Assembly (NCBI RefSeq): GCF_000832125.1
Contig: NZ_JPRK01000003.1
Location: 62,001-126,000, forward strand
DNA from: Flavobacterium hibernum
Lineage (GTDB): Bacteria > Bacteroidota > Bacteroidia > Flavobacteriales > Flavobacteriaceae
Length of the DNA stretch: 64,000 bases
Direction of reading: 5' to 3'
The notes beneath the pieces are model-generated. The model searched no databases and had not been told where the DNA came from. It was given only the letters and a program-made list of their open reading frames with translations. This document shows, piece by piece, positions 1 through 8,564 of this stretch. Made by a program: the position numbers and the translations under genes. Each line of letters begins with the position of its first letter. Position 1 is the stretch's first letter.

Positions 1-1
1 A

Positions 2-361
2 GTAAACAAAGATCGTCAGATTGCCGAAGCTAAAAAACATGCTTTGTTAATGGCAGAAGCGGGTTATACGCAACCTATCAGAAGAACTGATGTGAAAGTA
101 TTAGGAAAACAAGCTCTTGGGATGTTCTTAGTTGGAACGGATCAAATGGAAGCTGGAAAATACATTTCTGAGCACGATAAGAAAATTGCAAACAAACTGG
201 CTTACGTAATGGCTGGTGGTGATTTATCTGAAGCGACTTTAGTATCTGAACAATATTTATTAGATATCGAACGTGAAGCTTTCTTGAGTTTATGTACAGA
301 ACGTAAGACTTTAGAGAGAATTCAATATATGTTAACTAAAGGAAAACCTTTAAGAAACTAG
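2..361 (+). CDS. fadJ: 3-hydroxyacyl-CoA dehydrogenase / enoyl-CoA hydratase, C-terminal part (FadJ-like)
   Basis: This is the 3' end of a gene that starts before the window; the frame is open from base 2 and ends with TAG at 361. The visible ~119 residues look like the C-terminal helical domain of the multifunctional fatty-acid oxidation protein, with runs such as KVLGKQALGMFLVGTDQMEAG and KKIANKLAYVMAGGDLSEA that fit the Bacteroidota FadJ/FadB family. In beta-oxidation that enzyme hydrates enoyl-CoA and oxidises 3-hydroxyacyl-CoA. The context agrees: a thiolase and an acyl-CoA dehydrogenase follow on the same strand, so the three form a fatty-acid degradation unit interrupted by one small unrelated gene. 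The hydratase and Rossmann domains are not visible, so the assignment rests on the tail and the neighbours. Confidence 0.85.
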   Translation, partial: VNKDRQIAEAKKHALLMAEAGYTQPIRRTDVKVLGKQALGMFLVGTDQMEAGKYISEHDKKIANKLAYVMAGGDLSEATLVSEQYLLDIEREAFLSLCTERKTLERIQYMLTKGKPLRN

Positions 362-373
362 TATCAAGTAATA

Positions 374-783
374 AGAATTAAGTATTAAGAAATGCACCAG
401 TTTGAAAAATTAAAGATTTGGCAGAAAGCAATGGATATAGCAGTTCATGTTTATGAAATCTCAGCATTGCTACCAAATGATGAAAAATTCAATTTAATTC
501 ATCAAATAAAAAAATGTGCTGTTTCTATTCCTTCAAATATTGCTGAAGGTTCAGGTAGAAATTCAGATAAAGAATTTATGCATTTTTTAGGAATTGCGAA
601 TGGTTCAACTTTTGAATTAATAACCCAATTAATACTTGCTAAAAGACTTAAGCTTGTTAATGAAGATTTAATTCAACCAACTATTAATCAATTAGTAGAA
701 GTTTCGAATATGAATTTTTCATTTCAAAGATCATTAAAAGATAAAATCAACAAAACAATTGGAAAATCTTAATACTTAATTCT
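374..783. repeat. 17-bp perfect inverted repeat bounding the four-helix-bundle gene
   Basis: Left arm 374-390 reads agaattaagtattaaga; right arm 767-783 is its exact reverse complement. The arms enclose the whole 392-772 gene; the right arm contains its stop codon. A further copy of the 8-mer cttaatac lies at 789-796. The layout resembles the intervening sequences that carry the same protein family inside 23S rRNA genes. Confidence 0.8.
392..772 (+). CDS. Four-helix-bundle protein (S23 / rRNA intervening-sequence family)
   Basis: A 126-residue all-helical protein. It starts with the family signature: MHQFEKLKIWQKAMDIAVHVYE, then a central segment containing KKCAVSIPSNIAEGSGRNS (about residues 41-59), which is highly conserved in the four-helix-bundle family first described from 23S rRNA intervening sequences. 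Biochemical role is unknown; members form homopentamers and many are free-standing genes in Bacteroidota. Here the gene sits between fadJ and fadA, where it makes no metabolic sense, and is bounded by inverted repeats (374-390, 767-783), suggesting it arrived as a small cassette. Family assignment is strong; function is open. Confidence 0.88.
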   Translation: MHQFEKLKIWQKAMDIAVHVYEISALLPNDEKFNLIHQIKKCAVSIPSNIAEGSGRNSDKEFMHFLGIANGSTFELITQLILAKRLKLVNEDLIQPTINQLVEVSNMNFSFQRSLKDKINKTIGKS

Positions 784-804
784 CCAATCTTAATACAATC
801 ATTT

Positions 805-1986
805 ATGAAAACAGCATATATAGTAAAAGCATATAGAACAGCAGTTGGAAAAGCTCCAAAAGGGGTTTTTAGATTTAAAAGACCTGATGAATTAGCTGCA
901 GAAACCATTCAGTTTATGATGGACGAACTGCCTGATTTTGACAAAAAACGTATCGATGACGTTATGGTAGGAAATGCCATGCCAGAAGCTGAGCAAGGTT
1001 TGAACGTTGGACGTTTAATCTCTTTAATGGGATTAAAAGTAGAAGATGTACCTGGTGTTACGGTTAACCGTTATTGCGCTTCTGGATTAGAAACTATCGG
1101 AATGGCAACTGCTAAAATCCAATCAGGAATGGCAGATTGTATCATTGCTGGTGGAGCTGAAAGTATGAGTTTTATTCCGATGGGAGGTTACAAACCAACT
1201 CCGGATTATAAAGTTGCTGCTGCAGGTCACGAAGATTACTATTGGGGAATGGGTTTAACTGCGGAAGCGGTTGCCAATCAATATAAAATTTCAAGAGAAG
1301 ATCAGGATGAGTTTGCTTATAACTCTCATATGAAAGCCTTGAAAGCTCAAGCTGAAGGAAAATTCGACAAACAAATCGTTCCAATTACTGTTGAGCAGAC
1401 TTTTATCAATGAAAACGGTAAAAAAGAAACTAAGTCTTATGTTGTAAAACAAGACGAAGGTCCAAGAGCTGGAACTTCTGTTGCTGCTTTGGCGGGTTTA
1501 AGACCTGTTTTTGCTGCTGACGGAAGTGTAACTGCCGGTAACTCATCTCAAATGAGCGACGGTGCTGCTTTTGTTTTAATCATGAGTGAGGACATGGTTA
1601 AAGAATTGAATCTTGAGCCAATTGCAAGACTTGTAAATTTTGCTTCTTCTGGTGTTGAACCAAGAATCATGGGTATTGGTCCCGTAAAAGCAATTCCGAA
1701 AGCCTTAAAACAAGCCGGTTTAGAATTAAAAGATATTGACTTGGTTGAGTTAAACGAAGCTTTTGCTTCTCAGTCTTTGGCCGTAATTCGCGAGTTAGGT
1801 TTAAATCCTGATATCGTAAACGTAAACGGTGGAGCAATCGCTTTAGGTCACCCTCTGGGATGTACAGGAGCTAAACTTTCTGTTCAGTTATTCGACGAAA
1901 TGAAACGCAGAGGTAACAAATACGGAATCGTTTCGATGTGTGTTGGAACTGGACAAGGTTCTGCAGGGATTTACGAAGTATTGTAA
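805..1986 (+). CDS. fadA: Acetyl-CoA acyltransferase (3-ketoacyl-CoA thiolase)
   Basis: A 393-residue thiolase, the usual family length, catalysing thiolytic cleavage of 3-ketoacyl-CoA at the end of each beta-oxidation round. The nucleophilic cysteine is C91 in NRYCASGLE. The C-terminal half carries NEAFASQ, the histidine motif GGAIALGHPLGCTGAK and the second cysteine in CVGTGQGSAG. The ATG at 805 gives the normal N-terminus KTAYIVKAYRTAVGK. It lies 33 bp after the four-helix-bundle gene and upstream of an acyl-CoA dehydrogenase, so the three fatty-acid genes are probably co-transcribed despite the inserted cassette. It could also act in the biosynthetic direction like other thiolases, but the neighbours favour degradation. 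Confidence 0.93.
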   Translation: MKTAYIVKAYRTAVGKAPKGVFRFKRPDELAAETIQFMMDELPDFDKKRIDDVMVGNAMPEAEQGLNVGRLISLMGLKVEDVPGVTVNRYCASGLETIGMATAKIQSGMADCIIAGGAESMSFIPMGGYKPTPDYKVAAAGHEDYYWGMGLTAEAVANQYKISREDQDEFAYNSHMKALKAQAEGKFDKQIVPITVEQTFINENGKKETKSYVVKQDEGPRAGTSVAALAGLRPVFAADGSVTAGNSSQMSDGAAFVLIMSEDMVKELNLEPIARLVNFASSGVEPRIMGIGPVKAIPKALKQAGLELKDIDLVELNEAFASQSLAVIRELGLNPDIVNVNGGAIALGHPLGCTGAKLSVQLFDEMKRRGNKYGIVSMCVGTGQGSAGIYEVL

Positions 1987-2018
1987 GAAAGTATTATTAA
2001 GTAAAGTATACATTCAGT

Positions 2019-2119
2019 TTGTCATTTCGACGAAGGAGAAATCTCCGCGACGATTTTCAACACAGCTGATAATCTTTGTAGAGCTACTTACGGAGATTTC
2101 TCCTTCGTCGAAATGACAA
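2019..2119. repeat. Palindromic intergenic repeat (REP/MITE-like)
   Basis: Left arm 2019-2047 and right arm 2091-2119 are perfect 29-bp inverted copies, starting ttgtcatttcgacgaagg, separated by 43 bp. It fills the gap between fadA and the acyl-CoA dehydrogenase gene. As RNA it would make a very stable hairpin. The left stem has no coding role and there is no T-run typical of a terminator. Confidence 0.85.
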
Positions 2120-2164
2120 GATTGTGTACAAAAAACATAAACAAAAAATAAAAAAACATTAGCA

Positions 2165-3970
2165 ATGGCAGATACAATCGAAAAAAACGTAACCCGTGGT
2201 GGTCAGTTTTTAGTTAAAGAAACAAAGTGCGAGGATATCTTTACCCCAGAAGATTTCTCTGAAGAGCAGTTAATGATGCGCGACTCTGTAAAAGAGTTCG
2301 TTGACAAAGAATTATGGGCACACAAAGATCGTTTTGAGAAAAAAGATTACGCTTATACTGAATCTTCTATGCGTAAAGCTGGTGAACTTGGACTTCTAGG
2401 AGTTGCAGTTCCAGAAGAATACGGTGGATTAGGAATGGGATTTGTTTCGACAATGTTGGTTTGTGACTACATTTCTGGAGCAACTGGTTCATTCTCTACT
2501 GCTTTTGGTGCTCATACAGGAATTGGAACTATGCCAATTACTCTTTATGGTACCGAAGAACAAAAGAAAAAATATGTTCCAAAATTAGCTACTGGAGAAT
2601 GGTTTGGAGCTTATTGCTTAACAGAACCAGGTGCAGGATCTGATGCTAACTCAGGAAAAACAAAAGCTGTTTTATCTGAAGATGGAACGCACTACTCTAT
2701 TACTGGACAAAAAATGTGGATTTCGAATGCAGGTTTCTGTAGCGTTTTCATTGTTTTTGCTCGTATTGGAGACGATAAAAACATTACAGGTTTCATCGTA
2801 GAAAACGATCCGTCAAACGGAATTTCTATGAATGAAGAAGAGCATAAATTAGGAATCCGTGCATCATCTACTCGTCAGGTTTTCTTCAACGATACTAAAG
2901 TTCCTGTTGAAAACATGTTGTCTGAAAGAGGAAACGGTTTTAAAATTGCAATGAATGCTTTAAATGTTGGTCGTATTAAATTGGCTGCTGCTTGTCTTGA
3001 TGCTCAAAGAAGAGTAACTACTGGAGCTGTAAAATATGCTAACGAAAGAATCCAATTTAATACTGCAATTTCTCAGTTTGGAGCAATCCGTTCTAAATTG
3101 GCCGAAATGGCAACTAACGCTTATGCTGGCGAAAGTGCTTCTTACCGTGCTGCAAAAAATATCGAAGATAGAATCGCTGCTCGTGAAGCAGAAGGAACTA
3201 CTCATCAGGAAGCTGAATTGAAAGGTGTTGAAGAATATGCTATCGAATGTTCTATCTTAAAAGTTGCTGTTTCTGAAGACATTCAAAACTGTTCTGATGA
3301 AGGAATTCAGATTTTTGGTGGAATGGGATTCTCTGAAGATACTCCAATGGAAAGTGCCTGGAGAGATGCTCGTATTGCACGTATCTACGAAGGAACAAAC
3401 GAAATTAACAGAATGCTTTCTGTTGGTATGTTGATCAAAAAGGCTATGAAAGGTCACGTTGATTTATTAGGACCAGCAATGAAAGTTCAAGAAGAATTAA
3501 TGGGAATTCCATCTTTCGATACTCCGGATTTCTCTGAATTGTTTGCTGAAGAAAAAGGAATCATAGCAAACCTTAAGAAAGTTTTCTTGATGGTTGCTGG
3601 TAGCGCTGTTCAAAAATATGGACCGGATTTAGATTCTCACCAACAGTTATTAATGGCTGCTTCTGATATCTTAATCGAAATCTACATGGCTGAAAGTACA
3701 ATCTTGAGAACTGAAAAATTAGCCAAAAATCAAGGTGAAGAAAAAGTTAAAGAGCAAATTGCAATGGCAAAATTATACTTGTACAAAGCAGTAGATATCG
3801 TAAACTCTAGAGGAAAAGAAGGAATTATTTCTTTTGCCGAAGGTGACGAACAACGTATGATGTTAATGGGATTAAAACGTTTTACAAAATACACAAACAA
3901 TCCAAATGTTGTAGCTTTAAGAGAGGTTATTACATCTAAATTAGTTGCAGAAAACGAATACTGCTTCTAA
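2165..3970 (+). CDS. Acyl-CoA dehydrogenase family protein
   Basis: A 601-residue flavoprotein of the acyl-CoA dehydrogenase family, longer than the ~380-residue minimum because of a C-terminal extension like that of very-long-chain acyl-CoA dehydrogenases. Order: N-terminal helical domain (about 35-145), middle beta domain beginning at AYCLTEPGAGSDANSGKTKA with WISNAGF, then the C-terminal FAD domain with QIFGGMGFSEDTPME and ARIARIYEGTNEINR, where the glutamate after Y is the expected catalytic base. It performs the first, FAD-dependent, step of beta-oxidation. It follows fadA by 178 bp, with the palindromic repeat between them, and is closed by a strong terminator. Chain-length specificity cannot be read from sequence. 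Confidence 0.9.
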   Translation: MADTIEKNVTRGGQFLVKETKCEDIFTPEDFSEEQLMMRDSVKEFVDKELWAHKDRFEKKDYAYTESSMRKAGELGLLGVAVPEEYGGLGMGFVSTMLVCDYISGATGSFSTAFGAHTGIGTMPITLYGTEEQKKKYVPKLATGEWFGAYCLTEPGAGSDANSGKTKAVLSEDGTHYSITGQKMWISNAGFCSVFIVFARIGDDKNITGFIVENDPSNGISMNEEEHKLGIRASSTRQVFFNDTKVPVENMLSERGNGFKIAMNALNVGRIKLAAACLDAQRRVTTGAVKYANERIQFNTAISQFGAIRSKLAEMATNAYAGESASYRAAKNIEDRIAAREAEGTTHQEAELKGVEEYAIECSILKVAVSEDIQNCSDEGIQIFGGMGFSEDTPMESAWRDARIARIYEGTNEINRMLSVGMLIKKAMKGHVDLLGPAMKVQEELMGIPSFDTPDFSELFAEEKGIIANLKKVFLMVAGSAVQKYGPDLDSHQQLLMAASDILIEIYMAESTILRTEKLAKNQGEEKVKEQIAMAKLYLYKAVDIVNSRGKEGIISFAEGDEQRMMLMGLKRFTKYTNNPNVVALREVITSKLVAENEYCF

Positions 3971-4002
3971 GATAAAAATAGTTTTTAGCTTTTAATTTGT
4001 TT

Positions 4003-4041
4003 AAACCCGCACTAATCCGAAACAGTGCGGGTTTTTTTATT
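4003..4041 (+). terminator. Terminator after the beta-oxidation operon
   Basis: Stem 4003-4013 / 4024-4034 (aaacccgcact paired with agtgcgggttt), followed by a long T-rich tract. It closes the fadJ-fadA-acyl-CoA dehydrogenase unit. Confidence 0.85.
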
Positions 4042-4051
4042 TTTTTTATTT

Positions 4052-4113
4052 TGCCACAGATTACAGGATTTTCACAGATTTTTTTAATCATTTTAATCTT
4101 GTAATCTGTGGCA
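4052..4113. repeat. Inverted repeat (tgccacagattac type)
   Basis: Arms 4052-4064 and 4101-4113 are perfect 13-bp inverted copies around an AT-rich centre that again contains 'cacagatt'. No coding potential. It looks like one of the small dispersed intergenic repeats of this genome rather than a terminator. Confidence 0.6.
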
Positions 4114-4120
4114 TTCTTTT

Positions 4121-4146
4121 GTAGAGGCACACAGCAGTGCCTCTAC
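4121..4146. repeat. Small hairpin repeat
   Basis: Perfect 10-bp arms gtagaggcac / gtgcctctac with a 6-nt loop. It lies directly beside the previous inverted repeat. With the terminator these account for most of the 298 bp between 3970 and 4269; the remainder is plain AT-rich DNA leading to the GH18 gene. Confidence 0.6.
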
Positions 4147-4268
4147 ACTACATTACGATATCATTTCACAAATATTTATTAAAATTAAGTTTATGTTACA
4201 GTATCAATAGTAAATTTTAAATCCTAATGTTTTATATTTAGCATTCTAAAAACGCTAAAAATCATAAA

Positions 4269-5360
4269 ATGAAACAAATTAACTTAATTGCATTGCTTTT
4301 ATTGTGCAGTTTTACGACAACTATTTTTGCACAAAAAGGCAAAAAATTCGACATTATTGCCTATTATACTGGTGATGATAAACTAATTAACGAATATGAG
4401 GTCAATAAACTAGATCAAATTATTTTTAGTTTTTGTCATTTAAAAGATGGAAAACTAAGTGTTGACTCTCCAAAAGATTCTATTACTATTAAGCATTTAG
4501 TTTCTTTAAAAGCTAAAAATCCACAATTAAAAATTATTCTTTCTCTTGGTGGCTGGGGTGGCTGCGAACCATGTTCTGCTGCATTTTCGACAGCCGAAGG
4601 AAGATTGACTTTTGCTAAATCTGTAAAAGAAGTTAGTAACTATTTTAAAGTTGATGGTTTAGATTTAGATTGGGAATATCCAGCAATTGAGGGACTGCCT
4701 GGACACTTATACCAAGCTGCTGACAAACCAAACTTTACTGAATTGATTAAAATTTTACGTTCTACTTTAGGTAAAAAATACGAATTAAGTTTTGCTGCCG
4801 GAGGTTTCCAAAAATATCTGGATGAATCTATCGACTGGAAAGCAGTAACTCCACTAGTAAATCGTATCAATATTATGAGTTACGATTTGGTAAACGGTTA
4901 TTCTAAAGTTACAGGACACCATACTCCGTTATACAGCACAAATCCAAAAGAAGAATCTACAGACAGAGCCGTGACTTATTTATTAAAACAAGGTGTTCCT
5001 GCTGATAAATTAGTTATTGGTGGCGCATTTTATACCAGAACTTGGAAAAATGTTGCGAACATTAACAACGGTTTATACCAAGCCGGAGAACACATCGCAG
5101 GTGTTGACTTCAAAAATTTTGCTACTACTTACACCGAAGCAAATGGTTGGAAGTATTTTTGGGACGATAAAGCAAAAGCTGCATATTGGTACAACGAAAA
5201 AGAAAAAACTTTTGCAACAGGAGACGATTTAACTTCTATAAAAGCAAAAACTGAATATGTTAAATCAAAAAAACTGGGAGGAATTATGTTTTGGGAACTT
5301 CCTCTAGACAGTTTTAGAGATGGAATGGTAAATGGCATTTACGAAGTACGAAGCAAATAA
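4269..5360 (+). CDS. Glycoside hydrolase family 18 (chitinase-like), secreted
   Basis: A 363-residue protein with an N-terminal signal peptide (residues 1-21, ending TTTIFAQ). It then has a single GH18 barrel: the substrate strand SLGGWGG (92-98) and the catalytic DxxDxDxE motif as DGLDLDWE (129-136), with E136 the expected acid. Later motifs INIMSYDL and GGIMFWELPLD fit the family. It should hydrolyse beta-1,4-GlcNAc polymers such as chitin or glycan fragments outside the cytoplasm. There is no separate chitin-binding or secretion-tail domain and no SusC/SusD pair nearby, so this is a single gene, not a polysaccharide utilisation locus. A role in peptidoglycan or glycoprotein turnover (endo-GlcNAcase-like) cannot be excluded. 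Confidence 0.88.
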   Translation: MKQINLIALLLLCSFTTTIFAQKGKKFDIIAYYTGDDKLINEYEVNKLDQIIFSFCHLKDGKLSVDSPKDSITIKHLVSLKAKNPQLKIILSLGGWGGCEPCSAAFSTAEGRLTFAKSVKEVSNYFKVDGLDLDWEYPAIEGLPGHLYQAADKPNFTELIKILRSTLGKKYELSFAAGGFQKYLDESIDWKAVTPLVNRINIMSYDLVNGYSKVTGHHTPLYSTNPKEESTDRAVTYLLKQGVPADKLVIGGAFYTRTWKNVANINNGLYQAGEHIAGVDFKNFATTYTEANGWKYFWDDKAKAAYWYNEKEKTFATGDDLTSIKAKTEYVKSKKLGGIMFWELPLDSFRDGMVNGIYEVRSK

Positions 5361-5373
5361 TTTGAGTCAGACA

Positions 5374-5410
5374 AATAACCTAAAAAGTAATTTTTTAGGT
5401 TATTTTTTTT
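5374..5410 (+). terminator. Terminator after the GH18 gene
   Basis: Stem 5374-5386 / 5392-5404 with a short loop and an unbroken T tract to 5410. Confidence 0.8.
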
Positions 5411-5415
5411 TGTAG

Positions 5416-5423
5416 TATTTTTG
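5416..5423 (+). promoter_or_regulatory. Bacteroidota -7 box for the MscS gene
   Basis: The octamer TATTTTTG matches TAnnTTTG exactly and lies 25 bp upstream of the ATG at 5449. No clear -33 TTG was found at the normal spacing. Confidence 0.5.
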
Positions 5424-5448
5424 ATATCACCACCAAAAACAAATTACT

Positions 5449-7938
5449 ATGGCTTTTTATAATATAACCAACCGTTTATTTTTTTATAAAAACGCCAAAC
5501 TCAAAGCAACGGTTTTAAAAACTGTTTTTATACTTTTCTTTTTCGTAGAAACTTCCTTTTCTTACGCTCAAAATGTCACTTCAAAAAAAGACCAGGATTC
5601 TACCAATAATAAAATAGAAAATTTATTAAAACTTGACCAAGAGAAAAGTAACGCACTCTTTAAGGAAAATAAAATTAGCAGAGAACGATCTTTATTATTT
5701 GATGCTATTTCTAAAAATGTTCAAGTTGCCGATCTTACTTTAAAAACAGGAATTGACTACAAAGGTTTTACTACCGAGCTGAACAATGTTATTAAACTCA
5801 AAAAAACCGCAATCGACGGTATAATCAAGAATAAAAACGATTTTCAAACTCTTAGAAACATTACTGTAACCTCGATAATGTTAAAGGAGCTGCAAACAAG
5901 ATTAGATATTCAGCTTGCTAAAATCAAAAAGAATAATCTTGAATTGAGCGAAATGCAAACTAAAATTGATTCTTTAATGATAAAGAAATCTCTTTTTACA
6001 GCTCCTAAAGATTCCATACGAAAATCTTTGTATTACGAACGATATTCACAAATGAATGCGGATGTCATTTCCTTAAATAAAAGATTCAAAAATGCATTAG
6101 ACAGTATTAGTAAACTTCAAATACTAGCAAACAAATTTAAGTATGATCTTCAAAATGATATTATCGAAACAGATAATATTAGAAAAGATGAGTTTACAAA
6201 TTTATTCGATTCTGACGGTAAGATTTTTGAAAAAGGCACCAACAAAATGGGCTTTGAAGAATCTTTTTTTTATTCGCTTACCAAAGAGCTAATCATTTTG
6301 ATATTCTTTATAAGCAATCACTTTGATACTATAGTTTTAATGTTATTGCTGGCTATAGCATTAATTATTTACCTTTTATTTCTTAAAAACAAATACAAAA
6401 AAGAAGGCGTTTATCATCAAATAGAATTCTCAAAACAAATATTAAAACATCCTATAGCTTGTGCAATATTAATTTCATTTACGTTATTTAATTTTTTCTT
6501 TATTTACCCTCCTTTTGCTTTTACAGCTTTAATTTGGCTGATTTCTATAATTGCATTAACAGTAGTAAACAAAGAATACTTTTCATCTAAAGATAAATTT
6601 ATATGGAAAATTTATGTCCTTTTAATTCTTATTAGTTTATACGATAATAACATTTTAATTCACTCTGTAAAAGAAGTTTATTTGATTCTCTTTTTGGCAT
6701 TGGCAACAGCTGCATTTAGTATTTACAATCTAATAAAGAATAAGGAAGTACTTAAACCACTTTTTAAATACACACTATATATTGTAACTGTCTTCGAAAT
6801 AATATCCATGTTTTTTATATTAATTCACCATAATTATAACTTAGGAAAATTGCTTATGGTAAATGGTATTATAACGATTTTAATGTATTACCTATTTACA
6901 AACACTTATCGTTTGATTGCTGATATTATTAATTATTCTAATTTTTTAAGAGAAACAAATGAAGAAAAACAATTAGAAATAAACGATTTAGAAAAAGTAA
7001 ATTTTACTACTAAAACCAATATCTTATTCCTTATTGGATGGCTGATTTCTATTGGAAAGAACTCTTACTTTTTTCATACTCTTATAGATCCAATTATAGA
7101 TTATTTTAATAAATCCCGTACGATTGGTGATATTAATTATTCGTATCAAAGCATTTTTATTTTCTTTTCCATCCTTCTAACCTCAGTTCTTATTGCAAAA
7201 ATTGTTTCTTTTTTAACCAGTGGTTCAGCTCGAAGTTCAACTGGAAACAAAGGAAATAAATTTGGAAGCTGGTTGATTTTAATTCAAATTGCCATTTTTA
7301 GCATCGGAATTAGTCTTGCTTTTATTTCATCGGGAATTCCGGTCGACCGCTTAACCATTATTATTAGTGCACTTGGTGTCGGAATTGGATTTGGCCTTCA
7401 AACATTAGTAAACAATTTGGTCAGCGGACTTATTATTGCTTTTGAAAAACCTGTTAATATAAATGACACAATTGATATTGGAGGACAAACCGTAAAAATG
7501 AAATCTATTGGTATTCGAAGTAGTGTTGTGGCTACTTTTGATGGCGCCGATGTTATTATACCAAATGGAGATTTATTAAGTCAGCATTTAACAAACTGGA
7601 CATTATCGAATACCAAAAAAAGAACTGACATTTTGATTGGCGTAGCTTACGGAACTAATCTTGAAGAAGCAAAATCATTATTGAATGAAATTTTACAAAA
7701 CCATTCTTCGGTTTTACAAAGTCCTGAACCAATTATTTGGGTTACGCAGTTTGGAAACAGTTCGATTGATATTGTTGTTAAATTTTGGGTAAATCACATC
7801 AATTTTGCCAACGATGTAAAAAGTGATTTAATTATTGCTATTGATAAGACTTTTAGAGCTCATAACATCGAAATTCCTTTTCCACAGCAAGATGTTTATA
7901 TTAAACCAAGTAACGACCACATAACTGAAAAAGAATAA
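5449..7938 (+). CDS. Mechanosensitive ion channel, MscS family (large, MscK/MscM-like)
   Basis: An 829-residue membrane protein. It starts with a hydrophobic export segment (about 22-40, ending SFSYAQ), then ~230 residues of lysine-rich, coiled-coil-prone periplasmic sequence, then a series of membrane helices from about residue 280 to 620. The MscS pore follows: the glycine-rich TM3 IISALGVGIGFGLQTLVNN (about 640-658), and the beta domain with FEKPVNINDTIDIGG and IPNGDLLSQHLTNWTLS. It should open on membrane tension to release solutes during osmotic downshock. The length and periplasmic coiled coil fit the large MscK/MscM type rather than small MscS. It is a single-gene unit with its own -7 box and a shared bidirectional terminator. 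Confidence 0.92.
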   Translation: MAFYNITNRLFFYKNAKLKATVLKTVFILFFFVETSFSYAQNVTSKKDQDSTNNKIENLLKLDQEKSNALFKENKISRERSLLFDAISKNVQVADLTLKTGIDYKGFTTELNNVIKLKKTAIDGIIKNKNDFQTLRNITVTSIMLKELQTRLDIQLAKIKKNNLELSEMQTKIDSLMIKKSLFTAPKDSIRKSLYYERYSQMNADVISLNKRFKNALDSISKLQILANKFKYDLQNDIIETDNIRKDEFTNLFDSDGKIFEKGTNKMGFEESFFYSLTKELIILIFFISNHFDTIVLMLLLAIALIIYLLFLKNKYKKEGVYHQIEFSKQILKHPIACAILISFTLFNFFFIYPPFAFTALIWLISIIALTVVNKEYFSSKDKFIWKIYVLLILISLYDNNILIHSVKEVYLILFLALATAAFSIYNLIKNKEVLKPLFKYTLYIVTVFEIISMFFILIHHNYNLGKLLMVNGIITILMYYLFTNTYRLIADIINYSNFLRETNEEKQLEINDLEKVNFTTKTNILFLIGWLISIGKNSYFFHTLIDPIIDYFNKSRTIGDINYSYQSIFIFFSILLTSVLIAKIVSFLTSGSARSSTGNKGNKFGSWLILIQIAIFSIGISLAFISSGIPVDRLTIIISALGVGIGFGLQTLVNNLVSGLIIAFEKPVNINDTIDIGGQTVKMKSIGIRSSVVATFDGADVIIPNGDLLSQHLTNWTLSNTKKRTDILIGVAYGTNLEEAKSLLNEILQNHSSVLQSPEPIIWVTQFGNSSIDIVVKFWVNHINFANDVKSDLIIAIDKTFRAHNIEIPFPQQDVYIKPSNDHITEKE

Positions 7939-7948
7939 AACAGGAAAA

Positions 7949-7988
7949 AAAAATCGGCAACTATCGAAAGATAACTGCCGATTTTTTT
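7949..7988. terminator. Bidirectional terminator between convergent genes
   Basis: Stem 7951-7959 / 7976-7984 (aaatcggca with tgccgattt), with A- and T-runs on both sides. It can serve the MscS gene (+) and the 8006-8491 gene (-). Confidence 0.8.
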
Positions 7989-8005
7989 AAATAAATAAAG
8001 AGAAT

Positions 8006-8491
8006 TTACTGCACTTTTGTTTTATCTAATTCTCCAATAAATGGAATCGCATTTTGAATTTCGTCACGAATTGTAGTTTGTAAATACACTTCTAACTGAA
8101 TAAATTTTGCGGCGTTGATTGACCCAATTGCTTTTTTAGCCTTTCCATAAGTCTTAGTATACAATTTTTCGTAATTTAAATTATTTTTCAATGCACCTTT
8201 TGCCAACTCATCTGCCTTTGCATCTGTAAGTGTTGCGTAGTTTGTTGCATAATCATTAATCAATTGAAATTTTGTTTGACCAAGCGCTTTGCGTTCTGCT
8301 TCATAATCATCATAAACCTTTGTAAAAGCTACAGATTGAGTATCTGATAAATTCATATACTCTTTTACAAGATCACTTTTAGATTTTCCGTAAATACTTT
8401 GTACAACGTCTACATCTTCTTTAAACGAAGATTGTGCGTAAGATGAAAATGAGGCCACGGCCATAACAAGAATAAGACTTAATTTTTTCAT
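8006..8491 (-). CDS. Secreted helical protein of unknown function
   Basis: A 161-residue protein with a clear signal peptide (MKKLSLILVMAVASFSSYAQ). The mature part is predicted helical, rich in K, A and Q, with conserved-looking stretches such as YMNLSDTQSVAFTKVYDDYEAERKAL. It resembles the small periplasmic helical proteins common in Flavobacteria and is loosely similar in style to the sensor protein at 24422-24880, but I do not recognise a named domain. It stands alone between a shared terminator and a DUF4251 gene on the same strand, 73 bp away. No function is assigned. Confidence 0.7.
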   Translation of the reverse strand: MKKLSLILVMAVASFSSYAQSSFKEDVDVVQSIYGKSKSDLVKEYMNLSDTQSVAFTKVYDDYEAERKALGQTKFQLINDYATNYATLTDAKADELAKGALKNNLNYEKLYTKTYGKAKKAIGSINAAKFIQLEVYLQTTIRDEIQNAIPFIGELDKTKVQ

Positions 8492-8564
8492 AGTTCTGAT
8501 TTTAAAATTATTTTAAAGAATTAATATGGGTAAGCACAATGAATTTTTCATATTTTTTTAATCT

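Noticed and set aside
4269..5360. Polysaccharide utilisation locus around the GH18 gene
   Set aside because: No SusC/SusD pair, regulator or other glycosidase is adjacent; the gene is monocistronic with its own terminator.
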